A stretch of 64,000 nucleotides of DNA from Channallabes apus (GCA_030522415.1 CM060112.1:13811227-13875226), one strand, 5' to 3'; positions 49,293-61,823 are shown, counted from the stretch's first letter. Made by a program: numbers and translations. Notes: generated by a model not told the origin, from the sequence alone.

Positions 49293-50088
49293 AAATTTTT
49301 GTTTTACTAATACCGAATATCATGTAGCACACATGCGCTTCTTGTTTTGATGCTGAGTGTCACATGATCACAACTGAGTCCATGGTTTTTCTCTTTCTTG
49401 CGTTGCAGAATTGTTGGTAATCATCTCCCCTCCTCTGTCTAGGTGCGCGTCTCTCACATGCAACATCCGTGCACGCTGTACTGTTTACTATAACACTGTG
49501 ACTACATGTGTGCACGTAAAAACATCTTCTATTTTGTTTGTATGCGTGTGTGTACAGCGTGCGTGTACTGTTTATTATAACACACGTATGTGCGGGCATG
49601 TAAAGCAAAAGCAAGTCTCATTACAGAGGTTAAAGATCCATTTTCACTCTCTCTCTGTTTCAGCATGCTGTTATGTGTGAGCGCGTACGTCATTAGAGAG
49701 ATTTCTTGTTTATGTTCTCGATAAAATAGTGTTTACGGTAGTGTGGGCGCGCGCATGTGTTAAACTCAAATAAGAGAGGAGGAAGGTTTACGAGAAGAGG
49801 GAGAGGGGAGGGGCTCAATCCTCCTCTCCTCTTACTTTAGCTTCACACACACACAAACACACATACACACACACATACTGTACACAGTGCCTGCGCACAT
49901 AAATGGATTTATTTTAACTTTTTTTTTAAAGGTAAAATGCAGGTTAATTTTTTTTCCTTTATATTTAGTATTACTTATTTGTATGTATTATTTTTTGGGG
50001 CTGTGGAAAATTCGCTTTGATTTACGATTGTTTTGATATACGAGCCCGCTTCTGGAACGAATTATGCTCGCAATCCAAGGTTCCACTG
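49293..50088 (+). mobile_element. CAGTGGAACC-family DNA element, right part
   Basis: It shares CACATGCGCTTC, TGTACTGTTTACTATAACAC and AAGCAAAAGCAAGTCTCA with the copy at 4.1-4.5 kb. It ends GCAATCCAAGGTTCCACTG plus TA. Confidence 0.7.
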
Positions 50089-50089
50089 T

Positions 50090-50420
50090 ATATATTTTTG
50101 GCATGGGCACACTATGTAATTCTTCTGGAAATTAAAAAGGCTAAGGATGAGACTGGTTTGTTAAGTTAAATCAATTTGAAAAAGAAATCTCTAAAATAAA
50201 AAAATTATAAAAATATAATAAATAGAAAATAATAAATAATAAAACTCAATAAATTAATCAATTAATTAATATCATTTTTATAAATCAAATAAATACATAA
50301 AAAGAATAATTTATGAATAAAATAAATAGAATCAAGAAGAGATCAAACGAATCCATTCCAGCTCAAGAGACAAAAAAGAAAAGTGAAATCAAAGCAACCA
50401 AAGTGGTAAAAAGTAACCAC
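50090..50420. other. AT-rich intergenic stretch
   Basis: A-rich simple sequence (TAAATAAAT-like). The 61-codon frame starting at 50313 is low complexity. No gene. Confidence 0.4.
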
Positions 50421-50422
50421 TT

Positions 50423-50818
50423 GCAGTTACAATTACAGTTAGGGTTATGGTTAATGGCATGTGTTAGCATTCGGGTTATGCTTAGTATTAGGGTTTAGGT
50501 GAGTTAGAGTTACAAAACGGTTTAGGTTTAATATGACCGAGATAAAATTATGTTATTAGGAATCAGAATAGTGTTTAGGATTAAGGTTGTTAATTAAGGT
50601 TGTTAAAGTTAGCATTACGGTTATTGTTATTAATATTAGTCTTAGGACCTGACTTGAGTTAAGCTTTCAGTTAGTCTTAGGTTTAGGAATAGGTGTTAGG
50701 ATTATGGTTAGGGTTAGCTTTAGTGTTAAGACATTGTAATAATGTTTTAGGGGTATAGTAAAGGTTAGGGTTATGTATAAGGTTAGGGTTATCTATAGAG
50801 TTACAGTTAGGCTTATAT
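50423..50818 (+). repeat. degenerate telomere-like GTTAGG repeats
   Basis: Many imperfect units such as TTAGGGTTATGG, GTTAGGGTTAGC and AAGGTTAGGGTTATG, all in the same orientation but mixed with unrelated bases. Confidence 0.75.
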
Positions 50819-50819
50819 A

Positions 50820-51230
50820 TAGCCTACCTATACAGTATATAGGTTTATATAATTATAATATTCAACTTAAATGCTGAGGACTGCTATCCAACGGTGCTGC
50901 ACAATGCACGTCTGCACACTTCTTACCACACTGTCAACACTGCAAAAACTTTGCTTTCCAAGTGTTCATCCTCCCTAATGTCTTGATATGGCTCCACCTC
51001 ACTTGACCTGCTTGGTCCCCTGAGAGCAGCCGTACAAGAATGATAAGTCACTTATGATGAAGAAATGAAGACAGGTCCCTTTGGAGTCTTTATTGTCTTG
51101 AGCTTTGTTGCCCTCATATTATAATATACTCATACTACACCTTCTTGTATTCATAAGCTATTAAAATGCATTATATACTGCTGTAATATACTGTATATTA
51201 TTGTTGTATTATTATATCTTCCCTTTGGAG
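50820..51230. other. intergenic, anonymous
   Basis: No supported feature. Confidence 0.4.
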
Positions 51231-51680
51231 TCTGGTTTGTCTCAAGGTTTCTTGCTCATGATATTTCAGGGAGTTTTTCCGCTACCACCATCTCCTCCAG
51301 CTTGCTCATATACAGTATTTCCTTAGGTACTGTACTGTACATGAGCAGATCTGGGGGACTGATGGGCATCGAGTTTTATGGTGAACTTGTTCGGTTCTCT
51401 TCTGGTCTCCACCTGCTATTTAGTTTTTTCCTGAGCACACATGATGGTATCCTCAACAAGATAAATTTTATGTTAATTACAGTAAAACACATTTTCTGCA
51501 CGTTTTACCAGAACTGCACTTTTGATCATATAGTTAAAAAGGGATTTTTTTATGTTCATGTTATCTGGCAGCACCCAAATGAGGATGGGTTTGCTTTGGA
51601 GTCTGGTTTGTTTGAAGGTTTTTTGCTCATGACAATTCAGGGAGTTTTCCCTTACCACCATCCCATCCAGCTTGCTCGTA
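51231..51680 (+). mobile_element. diverged L2 3'-UTR fragments
   Basis: TCTCAAGGTTTCTTGCTCAT and CAGGGAGTTTTTCC at 51240-51285, and again AATGAGGATGGGTTTGC and CAGGGAGTTTTCCCTTACC at 51580-51655, are old copies of the L2 3' region. Confidence 0.55.
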
Positions 51681-51684
51681 CTGG

Positions 51685-53400
51685 TACAACCTTGCCTCAG
51701 CAATCTTACAAACTTTGCAAGGTCTTTGCAAGCTCAAGTGTCCCTAGGCAATGAGGCTTTCTTGCCCGATACATGCTCTAGGCCAGAAGGCTGGAACTTT
51801 AGGAATCTGAGCCAATCCTTCTCTCCTGGCATCAGATCTTTTAGGCTTCAGTACAAGGGCACTGGAGTAAGAATCCATAGAGACATGACAACTGACACTG
51901 TCATGTGGGGCTAGACTATCAGTATCCATGAGCCCCACCTCTGGGAAAAAATCAGTAATGATGAAATTATGAGAGGCAAGAAGTTGCAGGCATGGCTTTA
52001 TTAAACTTTAAGAAATCAATGTAACAATATAAGACACAGTTACAAGACCACAAACTAGGAATTAGCATTAATATCATCACTAGCTTTAGCATGAGCCCCG
52101 GCACAATCATAACAGGCACAGTAGAAACAAAAGCACCTGATGTAAATGCAACATGAGACATGAGACAAAGGTACCTACTAACAAATATGGAACTTCAATA
52201 GTCTAACAAAAAAAAACACATCAAGTATTTTCTAAGCTGAAAATGCATGTCTTGATTTAGTGGTGTGTAATATTTTATACATAAATGTATTTTTTCTACT
52301 TTACTTTTCTGCTTAAAAATCAGCTTTAATACATATACAAATAAGGCCTATTTAAATCGTAAAAGCAACAAATTTTACAATGTAGATTAAGACAAAAAAA
52401 AAAAAACCCAAAGCAATAAAGAATAATAAAATAACAGCAACTGGTTTCAAATGTGAATCTCACCATGTTTTCATATTGAGGTACTTCTGAACACTACTAA
52501 ATTACCTGTCTCTTCTGATCTGAAAGGTCAACAAGTTTTAGGTGCTTAGAAAATATCTGATATGCCTTTTTATTATTGATTTATGAATAAATATGAGCAC
52601 ATTTATATTTGCATATATGCATTATGAGTCCTCTTTAAAATAAATTAAATGACAAATAAAATGTCTTTAGTATTTTTTGTTTTGGATCCGATTAAGAATT
52701 TCTTCAGACACACAGTCTATGGGGCATACTGTACATGGTGATAGAGATAAGTTAATCTGGGTGTTGTCTGAAACTGGGTTAAGCGATTGTGAGGAAACCA
52801 AAGTGGGGCTAGGTTGCTCTTTGCTGGTATCCTGGTAATAGTCCTTTGGTAACCATAGAAACTTTAAACAAAAATAAATTTTCCATGTCTCTAACCAGTT
52901 TTAACCAGGACAATTTTTGGTTTGTAAATAATGTGTTTTAATGTAAAGATAAGTAGTCAAGGAATATACAGTACTGTGCGAAGTGCAAAGACCAACTTAT
53001 TGTCTTCAATTATTTGTCCATTCAGTACTGTAGATGCGTAGTGCTATTTGTTTAAGTACCGGAGCACACCTATCATTTCTGTGTATGTGTGGTAAGTGTA
53101 TAAACACTACACTATTATAAATACCAATATACTTATAACACTTACCAAACAATTAAATGTTAGATTGAGTTCAAGTTGAGAATGTTAAACAGCAGTAAGC
53201 CAAAATTTTAGCTTAGCAACATCCATTTTGAGTCCATTTTAGTTGCCATGCACGAAGCGGTCATTCTCAGCTAATATGCTAGGCTATAAAAACACAATTC
53301 AAGCTCTCATTTCTGTGGAAATTAACCTTCATGTCTGTTTCAAATATGAGAAGATGTTTAGCTGCCTTTTTCATTTATATTAGTTGACATTAGGTAGGAA
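51685..53400. other. intergenic, nothing recognised
   Basis: AT-rich with short A runs. No gene, RNA or clear transposon seen. Confidence 0.4.
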
Positions 53401-53406
53401 TATTAC

Positions 53407-53895
53407 CAGAGGTGTCAAGTAACGAAGTACAAACACTTCGTTACCTTACTTAAGTAGAAATTTTGGGTATCTATACTTTACTGGAGTAATTATTTTTCAG
53501 CCGACTTTTTACTTCTACTCCTTACATTTTTAAGCAATTATCTGTACTTTCTACTCCTTACATTTAAAAAATAGCCTCGTTACTCTATTTTTATGATCAG
53601 AACGCGCAACCCCCCCGGTCGCATGATAAGAACGCGCACAACGTCTGCTCCCTACCACCCCCCCAACCCCATCCCACCCCCATCGCATGATCAGAAAGCA
53701 AGACCTTTCTGAAAAGTAAAAGCCCCTCAACGTACTTTTACTTTCATTCTTTAAGTAGTTTTGAAACCAGTACTTTTAAACTTTTACTTAAGTAAAAAGC
53801 TTGGGTTGATACTTCAACTTCTAAAGAAGTATTTTTGAACCCTAGTATCTATACTTCTACTCAAGTAATGAATGTGAATACTTTTGACACCACTG
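53407..53895. mobile_element. hAT MITE with 8-bp target duplication
   Basis: The ends CAGAGGTGTCAAGTAACGAA and TACTTTTGACACCACTG are imperfect inverse. AATATTAC flanks both sides (53399-53406, 53896-53903). It is rich in TACTTTACT/AAGTA motifs and a C-rich centre, and encodes nothing. Confidence 0.88.
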
Positions 53896-53904
53896 AATAT
53901 TACT

Positions 53905-54900
53905 ATATTCACTGTGCCTTCAACAACTTGCCATTTGGTATTTATACATGCAAGCCAAAATTAAACTTCAGTACAAAAGATTAAATATAATCTCGATTTT
54001 TCTCGATATAATCTCGAAGATTAATATATCCATTTCATATAATTTGCTTAAATGTTGGTCTAAAAAAATGTGTTTTATGTGGACGTTTGAGTCATCCAAA
54101 CTGTGCATGTGTCTAACTATACATTTTCTCTAGTTGTTGTGAAATTTTGCATGCCCCAGCACTTTCTGCAGTATGATGCTTAATTTATTTTATGCTCTAA
54201 ACATGTACATGTGTTTGCAAGAAGTGGAAAATGACTGAGGGTAGGGGTGATCTTTTTCAGTTATTAAGTCTAGAGAAAGTTACCATCTTGGCAGTATCAC
54301 TTAAAGCAGCTTTTCCTCTAATCTACAGTTGGAGTTGGAGTATTAGAGTTTTTTTTTCTGCACTGCTTATCAGCATCTACAGAGCTATCATGTCCTGTCA
54401 GACTGCCTGTTTGGAAGGCTAGAGTTGCCTTTTGAACATTCATTGGGTTATTGGCTGATTTGACTACAAAAAAAAAAAAAAGAATATCTATTTTTTTCCT
54501 TCCCTTTTTTAGCTAAATTATTATATAGTATATCTAAAGGGAAAAAATTTAACGTACTTTTGCACCATTGTAAAAATAACTATAGTACTTAACATTAACG
54601 TGTTGCTTACCAATGTTTTAGAGTTTGAGCACATGCATAGATGAAACATTTCTATAAATACATAATATAATAAATATGTAACGTTTATTTTCTTTATACA
54701 TTTTATTTTCTTCATTTAGTATTTATTTAAAACAATATTGGTAACTACATATTACATAATGCAAAAGTGACTCCAAATATACTAAACACAAAGTTATACA
54801 AAGTAATTATTGGTTATAATTAAGTAGGAAGTATCATTTTTTTATGGAAATTACAGGTATAATATTAATTTACAAATTTAAATTAATACATTGTAACAAT
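53905..54900. other. intergenic, anonymous; possible tubulin 3' UTR at the right
   Basis: No gene seen. Several TTTATT hexamers at 54680-54730 would serve as minus-strand AATAAA signals for the tubulin gene. Confidence 0.4.
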
Positions 54901-55171
54901 AGTATATATTTTCATTCATTCATTCATTTTCTATACCGCTTAATCCTGTATTCAGGGTCACGGGGGGACCTGCAGCCTATCCCAGGAGAGTTCGCGCACG
55001 GAGCGGGGTACACCCTGGACAGGGTGCCAATCCATCGCAGGGCACACACACATACACACACTCACACACCCAATCACACACTACGGGCAATTTGGGAACG
55101 CCAATTAGCCTAACCTGCATATCTTTGGACTGTGGGAGGAAACCGGAGTACCCGGAGGAAGTATATATTTT
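54901..55171 (-). mobile_element. 5'-truncated SINE with 12-bp target duplication
   Basis: The body at 54913-55159 matches the core and tail of the 37-kb SINE but lacks the tRNA head. AGTATATATTTT flanks both sides. It lies within 100-340 bases downstream of the tubulin stop codon, so it may be part of that 3' UTR. Confidence 0.88.
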
Positions 55172-55249
55172 AAAATCAATATTTTTTTGATAGTCAAGAT
55201 ATAGCACGGTTGCTTAAAACGACCCTCTTCATTAAAACTGTTTACTAGA

Positions 55250-57467
55250 CTAAGTTTCACTCACTGTCTCAGTTTCCCTGGTGCTTGGTACTGTTGCATC
55301 ACTTCCCTCCACCTCTGTCATTTCTTCCTCTGGCTCCCAATCCAGCTCGGCTGTAGCATCCTGATATTGTTGGTACTCAGATACTAGATCATTCAGGTTG
55401 CTTTCTGCCTCTGTGAACTCCATCTCATCCATGCCTTCTCCTGTGTACCAATGCAGAAATGCCTTGCGGCGGAACATTATGGCAAACTGCTCCCCAACTC
55501 GTCGGAAAATCTCTTGGATGGCTGTATTGTTTCCAATGAAGGTCGATGCCATTTTAAGGCCACGTGGTGGGATGTCACACACAGCCACTTTAACATTGTG
55601 GGGAATCCACTCCACGAAGTAGTTGCTGTTTTTCTGCTGAACATTGAGCATTTGTTCATCCACCTCTTTAGTGGACATGTGACCACGAAATACACCTGCG
55701 ACAGTGAGGTAGCGGCCATGTCTAGGGTCACATGCTGTCATCATGTTCCGGGCATCAAACATCTGCTGGGTAAGTTCGGGAACAGTAAGTGCCCGGTACT
55801 GCTGACTTCCTCGTGGGGTGAGAGGAGCAAAGCCAGTCATAAAGAAGTGAAGCCGGGGAAAGGGCACCATGTTGACCGCCAGCTTACGGAGGTCAGCATT
55901 CAGCTGACCAGGGAAGCGCAGAGAAGTTGTGACCCCACTCATAGTCATAGATACAAGGTGATTGAGATCTCCATATGTTGGTGTGGTGAGCTTGAGTGTA
56001 CGGAAGCAGATATCATAAAGTGCTTCATTGTCGATGCAGAATGTCTCATCTGTATTCTCAATCAGTTGATGAATAGACAGTGTAGCATTATATGGCTCCA
56101 CTACTGTGTCAGAGACTTTAGGAGAAGGCATGACACTAAAGCTATTCATGATTCGGTCTGGGAACTCTTCACGGATTTTGTTAATGAGCAGGGTGCCCAT
56201 GCCTGAGCCAGTACCACCGCCCAAAGAGTGAACAAACTGGAAGCCCTGTAAGCAGTCGCAGATTTCAGCTTCATTACGGACACGTTCTACTACTTGCTCG
56301 ACCAACTCTGCCCCCTCTGTGTAGTGACCTTTTGCCCAGTTATTTCCAGCCCCAGAATTCCCTGTCAATGAATGCACACGGAAATCAATTCCACTGACAG
56401 CAACAGAAACCAAGGGCTCTTCTTATATAAAACATAATTATATGGTAACAATTAGGTATTATCTCATAAAACATATAGAAATAATAAAGTACAAATAAAT
56501 GAAATTACTAAATTAGTACATTTAAAAAACGCAGACAGAGCTTCAAACCTTACTGAGTGATATTATTTAATGGCTGATGAGATTAAACAATATATCATTC
56601 CAACTTTTTTAAACGAACGTAATTATTTTTACTTGGTCTCACCATGTATAAAGTTGTCAGGCCTGAAAAGTTCTCCAATATGACTTCCCCTCACACTGTC
56701 TATTGTTCCTGGTTCCAAGTCCACCAGCAGTGCCCGGGGAACATACTTCCCACCTAATAACACACATCAAAAGGTAATGTGAGTAAAATCTTAATTAAAG
56801 TAATGGCTATGATTTATTTATGCTGTAGCTTAATTGCTGAAGTTTTCATCTTTTACAAAAACTTTTACTTCTTAAAAAAATGGCATTATTATTATATATG
56901 ATAATATTATATTATATACAGTTTTGCAAATGGCCAAGTCATTTTGTTTGCTTTAAATGGAAGACATTTGGGTTTGAGATCAAAAGATGAATGAGTTAAA
57001 AGATGAGAGTTACAGATTTTATTTAACTTATGTTAAAGATTTTAGAACATGGCACCTTTGGTGACAAATCATGTGGTAAGCAAATGTATAGCAATAGTCC
57101 TTAACCAAAAGTAAGAAGCACCTTTAACCTTCAGCATTTTACTGCTGTTAAGCGGTAATTCAACCTCGCCATTTGGAAATCGTTGATGTCACAGACTGTT
57201 GTTTTGGGTAATTCTTCATAGTTTGTGCCATCATTTCCCATTGTTTTCCTTGGGCGGTTTGATGTCTGGTTGTTACTAAACTAGTTGTCTCTTTTTAAGG
57301 ACATTTAAAATTGTTGTATTGGCTGTGCCTTATGCTTGCGCATTGTCACTGAATGATTTCCCCTCTTTTCTCAGCTTCAAAATCACAACTGAAATGTTTT
57401 CATTGTGTTCCAAAAGAAAAAGAACTGGCCTTGCTGTTACAATACTTTTGTTCTTAAAATATCTGTA

Positions 57468-57508
<41 letters not shown>

Positions 57509-59468
57509 TCTGAAACAGATTTGAATCATTTTATTAAGTGACGTTTATCAATTTGTCTCTGTAAATATTCTGATTCTTATTCTGGAAAGACTTCCACTTC
57601 TACAGTCCAGTCCAGCTCTAACTATCTTTCAATATCTTTTCCAAAATATGCAAAATCATAGTTTTTATGATATGTAGTATGTATGTGTGTATGTGTGTGT
57701 GTATATGTATGTATATGCATATGCTTGTACATATGTGTGTATATATATGTGCATGTGTGCCTATGTATGTACTGTATGTATATATATGTATGTGTGTGTA
57801 TATATATATGTATATAATTTTTTTTTTCGTAATTTCGTTTATATTTCTTAAAATGTTTTATTTTTTTATCAATTCCCCTACTTCCCCCAAAAGGCTCAGC
57901 CTTTGCCAGGCCACAGTTGTAAATAAGAAACCTGTTCTTAATCTGTCTTGCCTGGTTACATAAAGGTAAATAAAAAAATAAAATAAAAATAGTTAACAAC
58001 AAAGGCTACATACAAATATTATTTAGATTAGATTTCCTAGATTTTTAATTTGTCGCAAAAAATAAACACTAGGTATAAAATTACAATCTGCTATAAATCT
58101 GTGATGCATTCCTGATGCTGGGATCTTGGAATCTTTTAAGGATGGGATAACCTAACATTTTTTTGAGCCAAAGAGCTCCTTAGCATGCATGACATCACAC
58201 AAGTTGCAAAAGAAATTCCTATGGAATTGGTCTGAAATATTTTTTGTGTCTGTTATAACAAGGAAAAAGACTGAGTGTTTAGTTACTTTGTCTGGGAGAT
58301 CTGACTAAAGCGGACAAGTAAAATTAAATGAAATTATTATTTTTGGGTATTTATTTCAGTTTTCTTAACAGGTTTAAAAAAAAAATAGAACTAAATACAA
58401 ATGTAACAAAATCACCACTACTGTATACAGTTACAGTATCTGTAAGGAAGCATAACATACAACATACACTGGCACATCAAAAGTGTATAATATATATAAA
58501 TAGGGCTAAGGATAAATTAAAGCATATTTTCTTTGTGATATTCAGTTTGTCTAGGAATATGGATAACAATAAATGTAGTTAATGCTAGACAGCGGTTTAA
58601 TAGAAGTGTCTGTAGTATAACAGATTGACACCCAAACAGATGCTTTAACCAAATATTTAATAACAAACAACATTGAAATTTCTTACCATTTGCTTCATTA
58701 AAGTAGACACTGATCCTTTCCAGCTGAAGGTCCATGTCTCCCTCATAGATTCCCTTTGCACTGATACCATGTTCATCACTGATAACTTCCCAGAACTTTA
58801 GACAAGACAAAATGAGCGCATCAACTTCAGACACTCAATTTATTTAATGTAAAGAGAACATACAATTAAATGTACAATGAACAATAACTAAATATGCTGA
58901 TATTTGTAAACTCCTAAAGTTAGCACAGTATTTAATTAATTGTAAACTACAAATTTTCTTGTCCAAATTATAACACTGATATAATTCATTACCCTAGCAG
59001 AAAAAAAGTTGGGCTGTTCAAATTGAACCTATTTTGCTAATTCCATAAAGTATTAATTATCAACTAAATAAGCTCTGGAGTTCTCTGATAATTTACTACA
59101 GCCGTTCTAGCTTGTTCATCATGTTATCTTGGATACATGAAAACACTATACATCCAACAGAGGCATTATGCTGACTATGTTTTATAATGTAAAATAAATA
59201 TAATTACATCTGTCAAAAGGACATTGTAACAGTAAATTTAACTAAACATACAAGCTATGGACGTCATACCTCATTACAATGAGCTTTTCATTAACAAACC
59301 TTCGTTTACCTGTGTTTTTGGCAGTGTATTTATTAACATTGTAACCCTTTATGGCTTATTTAAAGGGGAAAATGGATATTAAATTAATATAACGAATTTG
59401 CTATCACATACCTTTGAACTGATCTGATTCCCACACTGTCCGATCTGAAGATGAACAATTTCGCGCAT
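55250..59468 (-). CDS. tubb1: beta-tubulin, TUBB1-like, four exons, complete
   Basis: Coding exons are 59412-59468 (57 bases), 58687-58795 (109), 56643-56753 (111) and 55250-56361 (1112). The first three are exactly the canonical vertebrate beta-tubulin sizes, and all junctions are GT-AG. The joined protein is 462 residues. It starts MREI, the N-terminal motif that couples tubulin mRNA stability to free tubulin, and has the GTP-binding GGGTGSG at 140-146. [11 protein letters not shown] (about residues 91-101), with Asn where most beta-tubulins have Gln, and [20 protein letters not shown] favour TUBB1, the thrombocyte/megakaryocyte isotype that forms the marginal band. It pairs with alpha-tubulin in cytoplasmic microtubules. 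Odd points are GNQISSK where GNQIGAK is usual, and a long C-terminal tail with Ser/Thr after the acidic stretch ([19 protein letters not shown]). The open frame extending 17 codons upstream of exon 4 is intron. Confidence 0.95.
57470..57507. repeat. (TA)n microsatellite in tubulin intron 2
   Basis: About 17 TA units. Confidence 0.95.
57672..57812. repeat. TATG/TGTG/TATA-rich simple sequence
   Basis: Interrupted GT and AT dinucleotide runs. Frames reported through it on both strands are artefacts. Confidence 0.9.
57880..57985 (+). mobile_element. LINE 3'-tail fragment
   Basis: GTAAATAAGAAACCTGTTCT and GCCTGGTTACATAAAGGTAA followed by an A-rich tail are the conserved 3' end of a LINE common in teleosts (recalled as RSg-1-like). 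It lies in tubulin intron 2. Confidence 0.6.
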
Positions 59469-60580
59469 GGTGATCAGACTCACACTCCAGTGCAGAAAAT
59501 ATCTGTGAGAGCCCCCTGTAAGTATTATACCAGTGATGATGTCATCATCAGGGAGTATCCCCGACACTACTGTAACTTTGTTCATACAGTATACGGCTAC
59601 TGTTGGCATTCTTAATGCTATTAAGAGATAATGCCATTTTATTATAGTCGTATATCATGAATGCATGCTTTACCATTGTAAATTGTAGGTGTTATTCATT
59701 TGCAATGTTACATCTGCACTAATTCAGATAAACCACATTATTTAAAATGTGTTATTAAAGTGCTTCAAAACTTTTTTTGTAAGGGGAAGTTTATAATGCC
59801 ATTAATCTTTAAAATTATAAATGTATACCAGTGCCGGGCATTTATGATTCCTAAATGAATACAGCATGAAGAAAAATGTTGGTGAGTATGTACGTGAGAT
59901 GACTCTTTGTGCCTGTACAAGATAAGACTATCTGGGACATTCAGACACAAACTGATGTCACAATTATTCACCACAATACCACAGCTTGTCAAAAGAGGTC
60001 TTGGTTTCTGGAGTTCTTAACACATTGCTACTGTATGGTTATTGTTGCTTTCACCACACCTACAGTGCATTCAGAACGTATTCTGACCCATTAATATTTA
60101 TTATTCATAATTTTACTTTTAATTACGCCATTTATATTTCTCATCAATCTCCTTAACATCCTCATAATATAACAGCATAACCATACTTGTTTTTATATTA
60201 TTTTCATAATACTGTATACAGGCCTGTATGATAGTTGAAATTGAGCTCAAATTTATTCATCATACTTAAAATGTTTGTATTTTATTTAAGTTCATGTAGG
60301 ACCCATACAGTACACGTTACTCCCTATAGTCCCTAAACTGACACCATGCCAGTAAAACAAGCCAAGAGGTCAATGGAATTGTGCACTGAGACAAGATTGT
60401 GTAGAGGCCATGCAGAACAACCAAATTTACATTACCATATAACTTTGTCAGATCTTCTACATTAAGCAAACTAACTGAATACTCATGTTTTCATGAACAA
60501 AAATATAGTAAAGGTTTTTATATTAATGTATAATATCAAAATATAATTATGCATATTATAATAATATTGTATACATATGA
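59469..60580 (-). promoter_or_regulatory. upstream region of tubb1-like gene
   Basis: No other gene is recognised here. A GATA motif (AGATAA) lies at 59626-59631, and a cluster at 59900-59933 combines TGACTC with two facing GATA sites. Binding is inferred from motifs and from the known dependence of mammalian TUBB1 on GATA1 and NF-E2. Confidence 0.4.
59900..59933. promoter_or_regulatory. candidate NF-E2/AP-1-like plus paired GATA sites
   Basis: TGACTC at 59900, AGATAAG at 59920 and TATCT (GATA on the other strand) at 59929 lie within 34 bases, about 430-465 bases upstream of the tubulin ATG. Confidence 0.4.
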
Positions 60581-60586
60581 TATTAT

Positions 60587-60715
60587 TCAATTCACTTCAA
60601 TTTTATTTGTATAGTGCTTTTAACAATCGCAAAGCAGCTTTACACAATCAAAAGAATTATTTAAGTTGTATGGAATGTGAATGTGTATGAATCAAAATGG
60701 TCAGATAGTCCACAG
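60587..60715 (-). mobile_element. L2-type LINE 3' tail
   Basis: TTTTATTTGTATAGTGCTTT, CAGCTTTACACAATCAAAAG and the outward TTCAATTCAC repeats match the 3' end of the 43-kb L2 in the same orientation, with a small deletion. Confidence 0.85.
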
Positions 60716-60719
60716 TAGT

Positions 60720-61300
60720 AACATATTATTTTATGTTAATATAATATAAATATTAATTTATAATGTATAATTCATGTGCATTTATTTATAAATGCTTGTA
60801 GCAGCCTGATTTGCTTCATCACACATTCAAACTATTTTTCTGTTAAATTCAGTAATATATACTGTATATATAATGACAAAAATGTAATTGGACTTTCACA
60901 CTGGATATGAAATTACTCTCTGTCGATATTTAGTTAGATATAGGAGGAATCAGTTATGGAACAAATATTACCACATTACCACATCATTATGCTGCATGCC
61001 TATTTATATTATATGATGCTTGTTTATGTTATAAAGGTCATAACTTTGTGGTTTCTTGCTTGATTATAATTTTTGTTATATTTTTGCCTTATTTGCCTCT
61101 TGTTCATTTTATTCCCTTTTTTGACTTTCCAGATTATATGGAAATTGTATACTTCTTTCCTGGAGATGTGTCTTAATGCGCTTTTTTTGTTTTGTTTAGT
61201 TTTGTTTTTTCTCACCTCAACATAACTTCCTATGTTTTTTTTTTATTATACTGTAATAGGTAACTAAATAAATAACGTAAAATTATACAAAAATATTAGG
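60720..61300. other. intergenic, nothing recognised
   Basis: AT-rich. The 63-codon minus frame at 61024-61215 is low complexity. Confidence 0.4.
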
Positions 61301-61303
61301 AAA

Positions 61304-61343
61304 ACTCACTCACTCACTCACTCACTCACTCACTCACACACTC
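61304..61343. repeat. (ACTC)n microsatellite
   Basis: About eight CTCA units. Confidence 0.93.
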
Positions 61344-61354
61344 ATTGTCTATAC

Positions 61355-61580
61355 CAGGGGTGGGCAAGTTCGGTCCTATATAGCCACAGTCCTGCAGATT
61401 TTAGCTCCAACCCTGAAAAAAAACCTCACCTGCTTGTAGCCTTAGTAATTCTAAAGACGCTGTTGGAGAAAGCAAACCAAGCACAGGAAGAATATACAAA
61501 CTCCATATACATAGACCCCATGGCTGGAATTTAACCCCTAGACCCTGGAGGTGAAAGGTCACCGTGCCACTACATTAGGA
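61355..61580. mobile_element. fragments of a hAT-like MITE and of the SINE head
   Basis: CCAGGGGTGGGCAAGTTCGG through CAGATTTTAGCTCCAACC is one end of a common fish hAT-like MITE. ACAAACTCCATATACATAGA and ACCCTGGAGGTGAAAGGTCA at 61495-61575 are a worn minus-strand copy of the SINE 5' half. Confidence 0.5.
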
Positions 61581-61785
61581 AAATGGAGCGTAAATATTCT
61601 TTTCCTGCTCCTGCCAGCACTAAATATTTGCTTATATTAACAATACCATGCTACCACAATTTTTAAATTTTTTTCATGGTAATTAAATTTTATCTCAACT
61701 TGTGTCTGTGGCAGCATGGTGGCATGAGAGGTCCATTCTTGGTTTTGGTCATAAGCAGATTCTGACTGAAACAAATGCAATTTCA

Positions 61786-61787
<2 letters not shown>

Positions 61788-61820
<33 letters not shown>
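61788..61820. repeat. (CA)n microsatellite
   Basis: It abuts and partly erases the left tip of the following Tc1-like element. Confidence 0.95.

Positions 61821-61823
<3 letters not shown>

Noticed and set aside
55451..56206. 251-codon plus-strand frame opposite the tubulin last exon
   Set aside because: It is an antisense shadow of a strongly conserved beta-tubulin exon.
56362..56413. use of the upstream ATG as start of the tubulin last-exon frame
   Set aside because: A proper acceptor at 56362 and in-frame upstream exons show that these 17 codons are intron.
57622..58002. frames of 98-126 codons rich in HIYTHT or CMCVCI
   Set aside because: They are translation of GT/TA simple repeats and a LINE tail.
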